Program-made: the position numbers and the translations under genes
Assembly: GCA_964017195.1 (NCBI GenBank)
Contig: CAXHKT010000183.1
Coordinates: 911,401-975,400 of the forward strand
Direction: 5' to 3'
From: Siderastrea radians
Taxonomy: Eukaryota; Cnidaria; Anthozoa; Scleractinia; Rhizangiidae
Length of the DNA stretch: 64,000 nucleotides
Shown: piece by piece, positions 23,738-34,869 of the stretch
Numbering within the stretch: position 1 is the stretch's first letter
Layout of the letters: each line of letters begins with the position of its first letter
Notes under the pieces: generated by a model
The model's input: only the letters and a program-made list of their open reading frames with translations
Told to the model about the DNA's origin: nothing
Database searches by the model: none

Positions 23738-23860
23738 GGCAAATAATAATGCAAATCCCTCGGGCCTATCAGAAAAAACAGTTTATTGTGTTAAAAAATC
23801 TGCGATTTTGTCGATAAGGTGGAAAAAAACCCCAATTTGGGGCCTTCCCTCAGTCCCCAA
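23738..23860 (+). repeat. Locally diverged unit portion
   Basis: A cluster of changes lies in about 120 bp: GGCAAATAATAATGC instead of GGCCCAATAATAATGC (1-nt loss), CGGGCCTATC, GTGTTAAAAAATCTGCG instead of GTGTAGAAAGTCTGCG, CCCCAATTTGG and CAGTCCCC. Both arms of the half B dyad are hit by non-compensating changes. The surrounding units are near consensus. It may be an old unhomogenised unit, a recombination scar or an assembly or consensus error. Confidence 0.8.
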
Positions 23861-24099
23861 AAAGCTCAAAAAGCTAACTGGCGCTCTCGGCTGCATGCAC
23901 AAAGCTCCCAAATGCATTCAATCCCTTTGGGACCATCCGAAAAAAATTCCTTTTGTGCAAAAGTACAAAGAAAGCGCGATATGTGCGATCCTTAGGGGAA
24001 AAACTCCATTTTGGGGCATTCCCAGAGGCTCAAAAAGGTGTTCTTATCTGCGCAATCTGTCTGCGCAAGGCTGCGCACTGGCCCAATAATAATGCAAAT

Positions 24100-25300
24100 C
24101 CCTTTGGGCTATCAGAAAAAACAGTTTATTGTGTAGAAAGTCTGCGATTTTGTCGATAAGGTGGAAAAAACCCCCATTTTGGGGCCTTCCCTCAGGCCCC
24201 AAAAAGCTCAAAAAGCTAACTGGCGCTCTCGGCTGCATGCACAAAGCTCCCAAATGCATTCAATCAATTTGGGACCATCCGAAAAAAATTCCTTTTGTGC
24301 AAAAGTACAAAGAAAGCGCGATATGTGCGATCCTTAGGGAAAAAACCCCATTTTGGGGCATTCCCAGAGGCTCAAAAGGGTGTTCTTATCTGCGCAATCT
24401 GTCTGCGCAAGGCTGCGCACTGGCCCAATAATAATGCAAATCCCTCGGGGCTATCAGAAAAAACAGTTTATTGTGTAGAAAGTCTGCGATTTTGTCGATA
24501 AGGTGGAAAAAACCCCCATTTTGGGGCCTTCCCTCAGGCCCCAAAAAGCTCAAAAGGCTAACTGGCGCTCTCGGCTGCATGCACAAAGCTCCCAAATGCA
24601 TTCAATCCCTTTGGGACCATCCGAAAAAAATTCCTTTTGTGCAAAAGTACAAAGAAAGCGCGATATGTGCGATCCTTAGGGAAAAAACCCCATTTTGGGG
24701 CATTCCCAGAGGCTCAAAAAGGTGTTCTTATCTGCGCAATCTGTCTGCGCAAGGCTGTGCACTGGCCCAATAATAATGCAAATCCCTCGGGGCTATCAGA
24801 AAAAACAGTTTATTGTGTAGAAAGTCTGCGATTTTGTCGATAAGGTGGAAAAAAACCCCATTTTGGGGCCTTCCCTCAGGCCCCAAAAAGCTCCAAAAGC
24901 TAACTGGCGCTCTCTGCTGCATGCACAAAGCTCCCAAATGCAATCAATCCCTTTGTGACCATCCGAAAAAAATTCCTTTTGTGCAAAAGTACAAAGAAAG
25001 CGCGATATGTGCGATCCTTAGGGAAAAAACCCCATTTTGGGGCATTCCCAGAGGCTAAAAAAGGTGTTCTTGTCTGCGCAATCTGTCTGCGCAAGGCTGC
25101 GCACTGGCCCAATAATAATGCAAATCCCTCGGGGCTATCAGAAAAAACAGTTTATTGTGTAGAAAGTCTGCGATTTTGTCGATAAGGTTGAAAAAACCCC
25201 CATTTTCGGGCCTTCCCTCAAGCCCCAAAAAGCTCAAAAAGCTAACTGGCGCTCTCGGCTGCATGCACAAAGCTCCCAAATGCATTCAATCCCTTTGGGA
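24100..25300 (+). repeat. 5-unit-offset duplicated segment, copy 1 (1711 bp)
   Basis: This segment matches 25811-27011 through AATCCCTTTGGGC (near 24098/25809), the rare CAATCAATTTGGG (24261/25972), CTCAAAAGGGTG (near 24371/26082), CTGTGCACTGG, CTTTGTGACC and AGGCTAAAAAAGG in the same order. CTCCAAAAGC near 24891 differs from CTCGAAAAGC in copy 2. Confidence 0.82.
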
Positions 25301-26960
25301 CCATCCGAAAAAAATTCCTTTTGTGCAAAAGTACAAAGAAAGCGCGATATGTGCGATCCTTAGGGAAAAAACCCCATTTTGGGGCATTCCCAGAGGCTCA
25401 AAAAGGTGTTCTTATCTGCGCAATCTGTCTGCGCAAGGCTGCGCACTGGCCCAATAATAATGCAAATCCCTCGGGGCTATCAGAAAAAAACAGTTTATTG
25501 TGTAGAAAGTCTGCGATTTTGTCGATAACGTGGAAAAAACCCCCATTTTGGGGCCTTCCCTCAGGCCCCAAAAAGCTCAAAAAGCTAACTGGCGCTCTCG
25601 GCTGCATGCACAAAGCTCCCAAATGCATTCAATTCCTTTGGGACCATCCGAAAAAAATTCCTTTTGTGCAAAAGTACAAAGAAAGCGCGATATGTGCGAT
25701 CCTTAGGGAAAAAACCCCATTTTGGGGCATTCCCAGAGGATCAAAAAGGTGTTCTTATCTGCGCAATCTGTCTGCGCAAGGCTGCGCACTGGCCCAATAA
25801 TAATGCAAATCCCTTTGGGCTATCAGAAAAAACAGTTTATTGTGTAGAAAGTCTGCGATTTTGTCGATAAGGTGGAAAAAACCCCCATTTTGGGGCCTTC
25901 CCTCAGGCCCCAAAAAGCTCAAAAAGCTAACTGGCGCTCTCGGCTGCATGCACAAAGCTCCCAAATGCATTCAATCAATTTGGGACCATCCGAAAAAAAT
26001 TCCTTTTGTGCAAAAGTACAAAGAAAGCGCGATATGTGCGATCCTTAGGGAAAAAACCCCATTTTGGGGCATTCCCAGAGGCTCAAAAGGGTGTTCTTAT
26101 CTGCGCAATCTGTCTGCGCAAGGCTGCGCACTGGCCCAATAATAATGCAAATCCCTCGGGGCTATCAGAAAAAACAGTTTATTGTGTAGAAAGTCTGCGA
26201 TTCTGTCGATAAGGTGGAAAAAACCCCCATTTTGGGGCCTTCCCTCAGGCCCCAAAAAGCTCAAAAGGCTAACTGGCGCTCTCGGCTGCATGCACAAAGC
26301 TCCCAAATGCATTCAATCCCTTTGGGACCATCCGAAAAAAATTCCTTTTGTGCAAAAGTACAAAGAAAGCGCGATATGTGCGATCCTTAGGGAAAAAACC
26401 CCATTTTGGGGCATTCCCAGAGGCTCAAAAAGGTGTTCTTATCTGCGCAATCTGTCTGCGCAAGGCTGTGCACTGGCCCAATAATAATGCAAATCCCTCG
26501 GGGCTATCAGAAAAAACAGTTTATTGTGTAGAAAGTCTGCGATTTTGTCGATAAGGTGGAAAAAACCCCCATTTTGGGGCCTTCCCTCAGGCCCCAAAAA
26601 GCTCGAAAAGCTAACTGGCGCTCTCTGCTGCATGCACAAAGCTCCCAAATGCAATCAATCCCTTTGTGACCATCCGAAAAAAATTCCTTTTGTGCAAAAG
26701 TACAAAGAAAGCGCGATATGTGCGATCCTTAGGGAAAAAACCCCATTTTGGGCCATTCCCAGAGGCTAAAAAAGGTGTTCTTGTCTGCGCAATCTGTCTG
26801 CGCAAGGCTGCGCACTGGCCCAATAATAATGCAAATCCCTCGGGGCTATCAGAAAAAACAGTTTATTGTGTAGAAAGTCTGCGATTTTGTCGATAAGGTT
26901 GAAAAAACCCCCATTTTGGGGCCTTCCCTCAGGCCCCAAAAAGCTCAAAAAGCTAACTGG
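25300..26960 (+). repeat. Large duplication, first part, copy 1 (offset 6837 bp)
   Basis: About five units recur at 32137-33797, offset 6837 bp (20 units minus 3). Shared marks are the expanded run CAGAAAAAAACAG (25481/32318), GATAACGTGG, GAGGATCAAAA, AATCCCTTTGGGC, CAATCAATTTGGG (25972/32809), CTCAAAAGGGTG and CTGTGCACTGG with CTTTGTGACC. This is the first part of a duplication that continues with stepped offsets to about 32 kb. Confidence 0.85.
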
Positions 26961-27011
26961 CGCTCTCGGCTGCATGCACAAAGCTCCCAAATGCATTCAA
27001 TCCCTTTGGGA
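25811..27011 (+). repeat. 5-unit-offset duplicated segment, copy 2 (1711 bp)
   Basis: This is a copy of 24100-25300. Private differences include GATTCTGTCG near 26200, TGGGCCATTCCC near 26750 and TTTTGGGG near 26915 where copy 1 has TTTTCGGG. The segment also lies inside the larger 6837-bp-offset duplication. Confidence 0.82.
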
Positions 27012-27019
27012 CCATCCGA

Positions 27020-27690
27020 AAAAAATTCCTTTTGTGCAAAAGTACAAGGAAAGCGCGATATGTGCGATCCTTAGGGAAAAAACCCCATTTTGGGGCATTC
27101 CCAGAGGCTCAAAAAGGTGTTCTTATCTGCGCAATCTGTCTGCGCAAGGCTGCGCACTGGCCCAATAATAATGCAAATCCCTCGGGGCTATCAGAAAAAA
27201 CAGTTTATTGTGTAGAAAGTCTGCGATTTTGTTGATAAGGTGGAAAAAACCCCCATTTTGGGGCCTTCCCTCAGGCCCCAAAAAGCTCGAAAAGCTAACT
27301 GGCGCTCTCGGCTGCGTGCACAAAGCTCCCAAATGCAATCAATCCCTTTGGGACCATCCGAAAAAAATTCCTTTTGTGCAAAAGTACAAAGAAAGCGCGA
27401 TATGTGCGATCCTTAGGGAAAAATCCCCATTTTGGGGCATTCCCAGAGGCTCAAAAAGGTGTTCTTATCTGCGCAATCTGTCTGCGCAAGGCTGCGCACT
27501 GGCCCAATAATAATGCAAATCCCTCGGGGCTATCAGAAAAAACAGTTTATTGTGTAGAAAGTCTGCGATTTTGTCGATAAGGTGGAAAAAACCCCCATTT
27601 TGGGGCCTTCCCTCAGGCCCCAAAAAGCTCAAAAAGCTAACTGGCGCTCTCGGCTGCATGCACAAAGCTCCCAAATGCATTCAATTCCTT
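27020..27690 (+). repeat. Large duplication, middle part, copy 1 (offset 7179 bp)
   Basis: GTACAAGGAAAGCG (27043/34222), GGCTGCGTGCAC with CTCGAAAAGC, and GGGAAAAATCCCC (near 27415/34594) match at offset 7179 bp, one unit more than the preceding part. Copy 2 therefore holds an extra unit near 33700-34050, or copy 1 lost one. GTTGATAAGG near 27231 is private to copy 1. Confidence 0.8.
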
Positions 27691-28659
27691 TGGGACCATC
27701 CGAAAAAAATTCCTTTTGTGCAAAAGTACAAAGAAAGCGCGATATGTGCGATCCTTAGGGAAAAAACCCCATTTTGGGGCATTCCCAGAGGCTCAAAAAG
27801 GTGTTCTTATCTGCGCAATCTGTCTGCGCAAGGCTGCGCACTGGCCCAATAATAATGCAAATCCCTCGGGGCTATCAGAAAAAACAGTTTATTGTGTAGA
27901 AAGTCTGCGATTTTGTCGATAAGGTGGAAAAAACCCCCATTTTGGGGCCTTCCCTCAGGCCCCAAAAAGCTCAAAAAGCTAACTGGCGCTCTCGGCTGCA
28001 TGCACAAAGCTCCCAAATGCATTCAATCCCTTTGGGACCATCCGAAAAAAATTCTTTTTGTGCAAAAGTACAAAGAAAGCGCGATATGTGCGATCCTTAG
28101 GCAAAAAACCCCATTTTGGGGCATTCCCAGAGGCTCAAAAAGGTGTTCTTATCTGCGCAATCTGTCTGCGCAAGGCTGCGCACTGGCCCAATAATAATGC
28201 AAATCCCTCGGGGCTATCAGAAAAAACAGTTTATTGTGTAGAAAGTCTGCGATTTTGTCGATAAGGTGGAAAAAAACCCCATTTTGGGGCCTTCCCTCAG
28301 GCCCCAAAAAGCTCAAAAAGCTAACTGGCGCTCTCGGCTGCATGCACAAAGCTCCCAAATGCATTCAATCCCTTTGGGACCATCCGAAAAAAATTCCTTT
28401 TGTGCAAAAGTACAAGGAAAGCGCGATATGTGCGATCTTTAGGGAAAAAACCCCATTTTGGGGCATTCCCAGAGGCTCAAAAAGGTGTTCTTATCTGCGC
28501 AATCTGTCTGCGCAAGGCTGCGCACTGGCCCAATAATAATGCAAATCCCTCGGGGCTATCAGAAAAAACAGTTTATTGTGTAGAAAGTCTGCGATTTTGT
28601 CGATAAGGTGGAAAAAACCCCCATTTTGGGGCCTTCCCTCAGGCCCCAAAAAGCTCAAA

Positions 28660-31600
28660 AAGCTAACTGGCGCTCTCGGCTGCATGCACAAAGCTCCCAA
28701 ATGCATTCAATCCCTTTGGGACCATCCGAAAAAAATTCCTTTTGTGCAAAAGTACAAAGAAAGCGCGATATGTGCGATCCTTAGGGGAAAAACTCCATTT
28801 TGGGGCATTCCCAGAGGCTCAAAAATTTGTTCTTATCTGCGCAATCTGTCTGCGCAAGGCTGCGCACTGGCCCAATAATAATGCAAATCCCTTTGGGCTA
28901 TCAGAAAAAACAGTTTATTGTGTAGAAAGTCTGCGATTTTGTCGATAAGGTTGAAAAAACCCCCATTTTAAGGCCTTCCCTCAGGCCCCAAAAAGCTCAA
29001 AAAGCTAACTGGCGCTCTCGGCTGCATGCACAAAGCTCCCAAATGCATTCAATCCCTTTGGGACCATCCGAAAAAAATTCCTTTTGTGCAAAAGTACAAA
29101 GAAAGCGCGATATGTGCGATCCTTACGGAAAAACCCCATTTTGGGGCATTCCCAGAGGCTCAAAAAGGTGTTCTTATCTGCGCAATCTGTCTGCGCAAGG
29201 CTGCGCACTGGCCCAATAATAATGCAAATCCCTCGGGGCTATCAGAAAAAACAGTTTATTGTGTAGAAAGTCTGCGATTTTGTCGATAAGGTTGAAAAAA
29301 CCCCCATTTTGGGGCCTTCCCTCAGGCCCCAAAAAGCTCAAAAGGCTAACTGGCGCTCTCGGCTGCATGCACAAAGCTCCCAAATGCATTCAATCCCTTT
29401 GGGACCATCCGAAAAAAATTCCTTTTGTGCAAAAGTACAAAGAAAGCGCGATATGTGCGATCCTTAGGGAAAAAACCCCATTTTGGGGCATTCCCAGAGG
29501 CTCAAAAATTTGTTCTTATCTGCGCAATCTGTCTGCGCAAGGCTGCGCACTGGCCCAATAATAATGCAAATCCCTTTGGGCTATCAGAAAAAACAGTTTA
29601 TTGTGTAGAAAGTCTGCGATTTTGTCGATAAGGTTGAAAAAACCCCCATTTTAAGGCCTTCCCTCAGGCCCCAAAAAGCTCAAAAAGCTAACTGGCGCTC
29701 TCGGCTGCATGCACAAAGCTCCCAAATGCATTCAATCCCTTTGGGACCATCCGAAAAAAATTCCTTTTGTGCAAAAGTACAAAGAAAGCGCGATATGTGC
29801 GATCCTTACGGAAAAACCCCATTTTGGGGCATTCCCAGAGGCTCAAAAAGGTGTTCTTATCTGCGCAATCTGTCTGCGCAAGGCTGCGCACTGGCCCAAT
29901 AATAATGCAAATCCCTCGGGGCTATCAGAAAAAACAGTTTATTGTGTAGAAAGTCTGCGATTTTGTCGATAACGTGGAAAAAACCCCCATTTTGGGGCCT
30001 TCCCTCAGGCCCCAAAAAGCTCAAAAGGCTAACTGGCGCTCTCGGCTGCATGCACAAAGCTCCCAAATGCATTCAATCCCTTTGGGACCATCCGAAAAAA
30101 ATTCCTTTTGTGCAAAAGTACAAAGAAAGCGCGATATGTGCGATCCTTAGGGAAAAAACCCCATTTTGGGGCATTCCCAGAGGCTCAAAAAGGTGTTCTT
30201 ATCTGCGCAATCTGTCTGCGCAAGGCTGTGCACTGGCCCAATAATAATGCAAATCCCTCGGGGCTATCAGAAAAAACAGTTTATTGTGTAGAAAGTCTGC
30301 GATTTTGTCGATAAGGTGGAAAAAACCCCCATTTTGGGGCCTTCCCTCAGGCCCCAAAAAGCTCGAAAAGCTAACTGGCGCTCTCGGCTGCATGCACAAA
30401 GCTCCCAAATGCAATCAATCCCTTTGTGACCATCCGAAAAAAATTCCTTTTGTGCAAAAGTACAAAGAAAGCGCGATATGTGCGATCCTTAGGGAAAAAA
30501 CCCCATTTTGGGGCATTCCCAGAGGCTGAAAAAGGTGTTCTTGTCTGCGCAATCTGTCTGTGCAAGGCTGCGCACTGGCCCAATAATAATGCAAATCCCT
30601 CGGGGCTATCAGAAAAAACAGTTTATTGTGTAGAAAGTCTGCGATTTTGTCGATAAGGTTGAAAAAACCCCCATTTTGGGGCCTTCCCTCAGGCCCCAAA
30701 AAGCTCAAAAGGCTAACTGGCGCTCTCGGCTGCATGCACAAAGCTCCCAAATGCATTCAATCCCTTTGGGACCATCCGAAAAAAATTCCTTTTGTGCAAA
30801 AGTACAAAGAAAGCCCGATATGTGCGATCCTTAGGGAAAAAACCCCATTTTGGGGCATTCCCAGAGGCTCAAAAAGGTGTTATTATCGCGCAATCTGTCT
30901 GCGCAAGGCTGCGCACTGGCCCAATAATAATGCAAATCCCTGGGGGCTATCAGAAAAAACAGTTTATTGTGTAGAAAGTCTGCGATTTTGTCGATAAGGT
31001 GGAAAAAACCCCCATTTTGGGGCCTTCCCTTAGGCCCCAAAAAGCTCAAAAAGCTAACTGGCGCTCTCGGATGCATGCACAAAGCTCCCAAATGCATTCA
31101 ATCCCTTTGGGACCATCCGAAAAAAATTCCTTTTGTGCAAAAGTACAAAGAAAGCGCGATATGTGCGATCCTTAGGGGAAAAACCCCATTTTGGGGCATT
31201 CCCAGAGGCTCAAAAAGGTGTTCTTATCTGCGCAATCTGTCTGCGCAAGGCTGCGCACTGGCCAAATAATAATGCAAATCCCTCGGGGCTATCAGAAAAA
31301 ACAGTTTATTGTGTAGAAAGTCTGCGATTTTGTCGATAAGGTGGAAAAAACCCCCATTTTGGGGCCTTCCCTCAGGCCCCAAAAAGCTCAAAAAGCTAAC
31401 TGGCGCTCTCGGCTGCATGCACAAAGCTCCCAAATGCATTCAATCCCTTTGGGACCATCCGAAAAAAATTCCTTTTGTGCAAAAGTACAAAGAAAGCGCG
31501 ATATGTGCGATCCTTAGGGAAAAAACCCCATTTTGGGGCATTCCCACAGGCAGGAAAAGGTGTTCTTATCTGCGCAATCTGTCTGCGCAAGGCTGCGCAC

Positions 31601-32020
31601 TGGCCCAATAATAATGCAAATCCCTCGGGGCTATCAGAAAAAACAGTTTATTGTGTAGAAAGTCTGCGATTTTGTCGATAACGTGGAAAAAACCCCCATT
31701 TTGGGGCCTTCCCTCAGGCCCCAAAAAGCTCCAAAAGCTAACTGGCGCTCTCGGCTGCATGCACAAAGCTCCCAAATGCATTCAATCGCTTTGGGACCAT
31801 CCGAAAAAATTCCTTTTGTGCAAAAGTACAAAGAAAGCGCGATATGTGCGATCCTTAGGGAAAAAACCCCATTTTGGGGCATTCCCAGAGGCTGAAAAAG
31901 GTGTTCTTATCTGCGCAATCTGTCTGCGCAAGGCTGCGCACTGGCCCAATAATAATGCAAATCCCTCGGGGCTATCAGAAAAAACAGTTTATTGTGTAGA
32001 AAGTCTGCGATTTTGTCGAT
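28660..32020 (+). repeat. Large duplication, last part, copy 1 (offset 6153 bp)
   Basis: About ten units recur at 34813-38173, offset 6153 bp. Shared marks include CTCAAAAATTTGTTC (28819/34972), TTTTAAGGCC, CTTACGG, AGGCTGAAAAAGG, AGCCCGATATG, the 1-nt deletion TTATCGCGCAATC (near 30884/37037), CTCGGATGCATG, GGCCAAATAATAATG, TTCCCACAGGCAGG (31541/37694), CTCCAAAAGC and CAATCGCTTTGG. The offset is three units less than in the middle part, so three units near 27.7-28.7 kb of copy 1 are absent from copy 2. Confidence 0.88.
28740..30106 (+). repeat. 2-unit tandem duplication (period 683 bp)
   Basis: A pair of units is repeated at once: CTCAAAAATTTGTTC at 28819/29502, GGTTGAAAA with TTTTAAGGCC near 28950/29633, and CTTACGGAAAAACC near 29122/29805. 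The first unit of copy 1 has GGGGAAAAACTCC while copy 2 has GGGAAAAAACCCC. A related pair occurs at about 34893-36258, inside the large duplication, so this event preceded or was copied by it. Confidence 0.82.
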
Positions 32021-32136
32021 AAGGTTGTAAAAACCCCCATTTTCGGGCCTTCCCTCAGCCCCCAAAAAGCTCAAAAAGCTAACTGGCGCTCTCGGCTGCA
32101 TGCACAAAGCTCCCAAATGCATTCAATCCCTTTGGG

Positions 32137-33797
32137 ACCATCCGAAAAAAATTCCTTTTGTGCAAAAGTACAAAGAAAGCGCGATATGTGCGATCCTTAG
32201 GGAAAAAACCCCATTTTGGGGCATTCCCAGAGGCTCAAAAAGGTGTTCTTATCTGCGCAATCTGTCTGCGCAAGGCTGCGCACTGGCCCAATAATAATGC
32301 AAATCCCTCGGGGCTATCAGAAAAAAACAGTTTATTGTGTAGAAAGTCTGCGATTTTGTCGATAACGTGGAAAAAACCCCCATTTTGGGGCCTTCCCTCA
32401 GGCCCCAAAAAGCTCAAAAAGCTAACTGGCGCTCTCGGCTGCATGCACAAAGCTCCCAAATGCATTCAATTCCTTTGGGACCATCCGAAAAAAATTCCTT
32501 TTGTGCAAAAGTACAAAGAAAGCGCGATATGTGCGATCCTTAGGGAAAAAACCCCATTTTGGGGCATTCCCAGAGGATCAAAACGGTGTTCTTATCTGCG
32601 CAATCTGTCTGCGCAAGGCTGCGCACTGGCCCAATAATAATGCAAATCCCTTTGGGCTATCAGAAAAAACAGTTTATTGTGTAGAAAGTCTGCGATTTTG
32701 TCGATAAGGTGGAAAAAACCCCCATTTTGGGGCCTTCCCTCAGGCCCCAAAAAGCTCAAAAAGCTAACTGGCGCTCTCGGCTGCATGCACAAAGCTCCCA
32801 AATGCATTCAATCAATTTGGGACCATCCGAAAAAAATTCCTTTTGTGCAAAAGTACAAAGAAAGCGCGATATGTGCGATCCTTAGGGAAAAAACCCCATT
32901 TTGGGGCATTCCCAGAGGCTCAAAAGGGTGTTCTTATCTGCGCAATCTGTCTGCGCAAGGCTGCGCACTGGCCCAATAATAATGCAAATCCCTCGGGGCT
33001 ATCAGAAAAAACAGTTTATTGTGTAGAAAGTCTGCGATTTTGTCGATAAGGTGGAAAAAACCCCCATTTTGGGGCCTTCCCTCAGGCCCCAAAAAGCTCA
33101 AAAGGCTAACTGGCGCTCTCGGCTGCATGCACAAAGCTCCCAAATGCATTCAGTCCCTTTGGGACCATCCGAAAAAAATTCCTTTTGTGCAAAAGTACAA
33201 AGAAAGCGCGATATGTGCGATCCTTAGGGAAAAAACCCCATTTTGGGGCATTCCCAGAGGCTCAAAAAGGTGTTCTTATCTGCGCAATCTGTCTGCGCAA
33301 GGCTGTGCACTGGCCCAATAATAATGCAAATCCCTCGGGGCTATCAGAAAAAACAGTTTATTGTGTAGAAAGTCTGCGATTTTGTCGATAAGGTGGAAAA
33401 AACCCCCATTTTGGGGCCTTCCCTCAGGCCCCAAAAAGCTCGAAAAGCTAACTGGCGCTCTCTGCTGCATGCACAAAGCTCCCAAATGCAATCAATCCCT
33501 TTGTGACCATCCGAAAAAAATTCCTTTTGTGCAAAAGTACAAAGAAAGCGCGATATGTGCGATCCTTAGGGAAAAAACCCCATTTTGGGGCATTCCCAGA
33601 GGCTCAAAAAGGTGTTCTTATCTGCGCAATCTGTCTGCGCAAGGCTGCGCACTGGCCCAATAATAATGCAAATCCCTCGGGGCTATCAGAAAAAACAGTT
33701 TATTGTGTAGAAAGTCTGCGATTTTGTCGATAACGTGGAAAAAACCCCCATTTTGGGGCCTTCCCTCAGGCCCCAAAAAGCTCAAAAAGCTAACTGG
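32137..33797 (+). repeat. Large duplication, first part, copy 2 (offset 6837 bp)
   Basis: This is a copy of 25300-26960. Differences include CAAAACGGTG near 32580, CAGTCCC near 33151 and AGGCTCAAAAAGG near 33600 where copy 1 has AGGCTAAAAAAGG. The block of modified variants TGTGCAC, CTCGAAAAG, CTCTGCTGC and TTTGTGACC is kept in order. Confidence 0.85.
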
Positions 33798-34198
33798 CGC
33801 TCTCGGCTGCATGCACAAAGCTCCCAAATGCATTCAATCCCTTTGGGACCATCCGAAAAAAATTCCTTTTGTGCAAAAGTACAAAGAAAGCGCGATATGT
33901 GCGATCCTTAGGGAAAACACCCCATTTTGGGGCATTCCCAGAGGCTCAAAAAGGTGTTCTTATCTGCGCAATCTGTCTGCGCAAGGCTGCGCACTGGCCC
34001 AATAATAATGCAAATCCCTCGGGGCTATCAGGAAAAACAGTTTATTGTGTAGAAAGTCTGCGATTTTGTCGATAAGGTGGAAAAAAACCCCATTTTGGGG
34101 CCTTCCCTCAGGCCCCAAAAAGCTCAAAAAGCTAACTGGCGCTCTCGGCTGCATGCACAAAGCTCCCAAATGCATTCAATCCCTTTGGGACCATCCGA

Positions 34199-34869
34199 AA
34201 AAAATTCCTTTTGTGCAAAAGTACAAGGAAAGCGCGATATGTGCGATCCTTAGGGAAAAAACCCCATTTTGGGGCATTCCCAGAGGCTCAAAAAGGTGTT
34301 CTTATCTGCGCAATCTGTCTGCGCAAGGCTGCGCACTGGCCCAATAATAATGCAAATCCCTCGGGGCTATCAGAAAAAACAGTTTATTGTGTAGAAAGTC
34401 TGCGATTTTGTCGATAAGGTGGAAAAAACCCCCATTTTGGGGCCTTCCCTCAGGCCCCAAAAAGCTCGAAAAGCTAACTGGCGCTCTCGGCTGCGTGCAC
34501 AAAGCTCCCAAATGCAATCAATCCCTTTGGGACCATCGGAAAAAAATTCCTTTTGTGCAAAAGTACAAAGAAAGCGCGATATGTGCGATCCTTAGGGAAA
34601 AATCCCCATTTTGGGGCATTCCCAGAGGCTCAAAAAGGTGTTCTTATCTGCGCAATCTGTCTGCGCAAGGCTGCGCACTGGCCCAATAATAATGCAAATC
34701 CCTCGGGGCTATCAGAAAAAACAGTTTATTGTGTAGAAAGTCTGCGATTTTGTCGATAAGGTGGAAAAAACCCCCATTTTGGGGCCTTCCCTCAGGCCCC
34801 AAAAAGCTCAAAAAGCTAACTGGCGCTCTCGGCTGCATGCACAAAGCTCCCAAATGCATTCAATCCCTT
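34199..34869 (+). repeat. Large duplication, middle part, copy 2 (offset 7179 bp)
   Basis: This is a copy of 27020-27690. It has CCATCGGAAAAAAATT near 34534 as a private change. It is followed directly by units that match 28.7 kb of copy 1, which marks the internal 3-unit length difference between the two large copies. Confidence 0.78.

Noticed and set aside
23445..24089. 214-codon frame as a possible real protein
   Set aside because: It is two unit frames joined by a 1-nt loss near 23740 in a locally diverged unit; the rest is ordinary satellite sequence.
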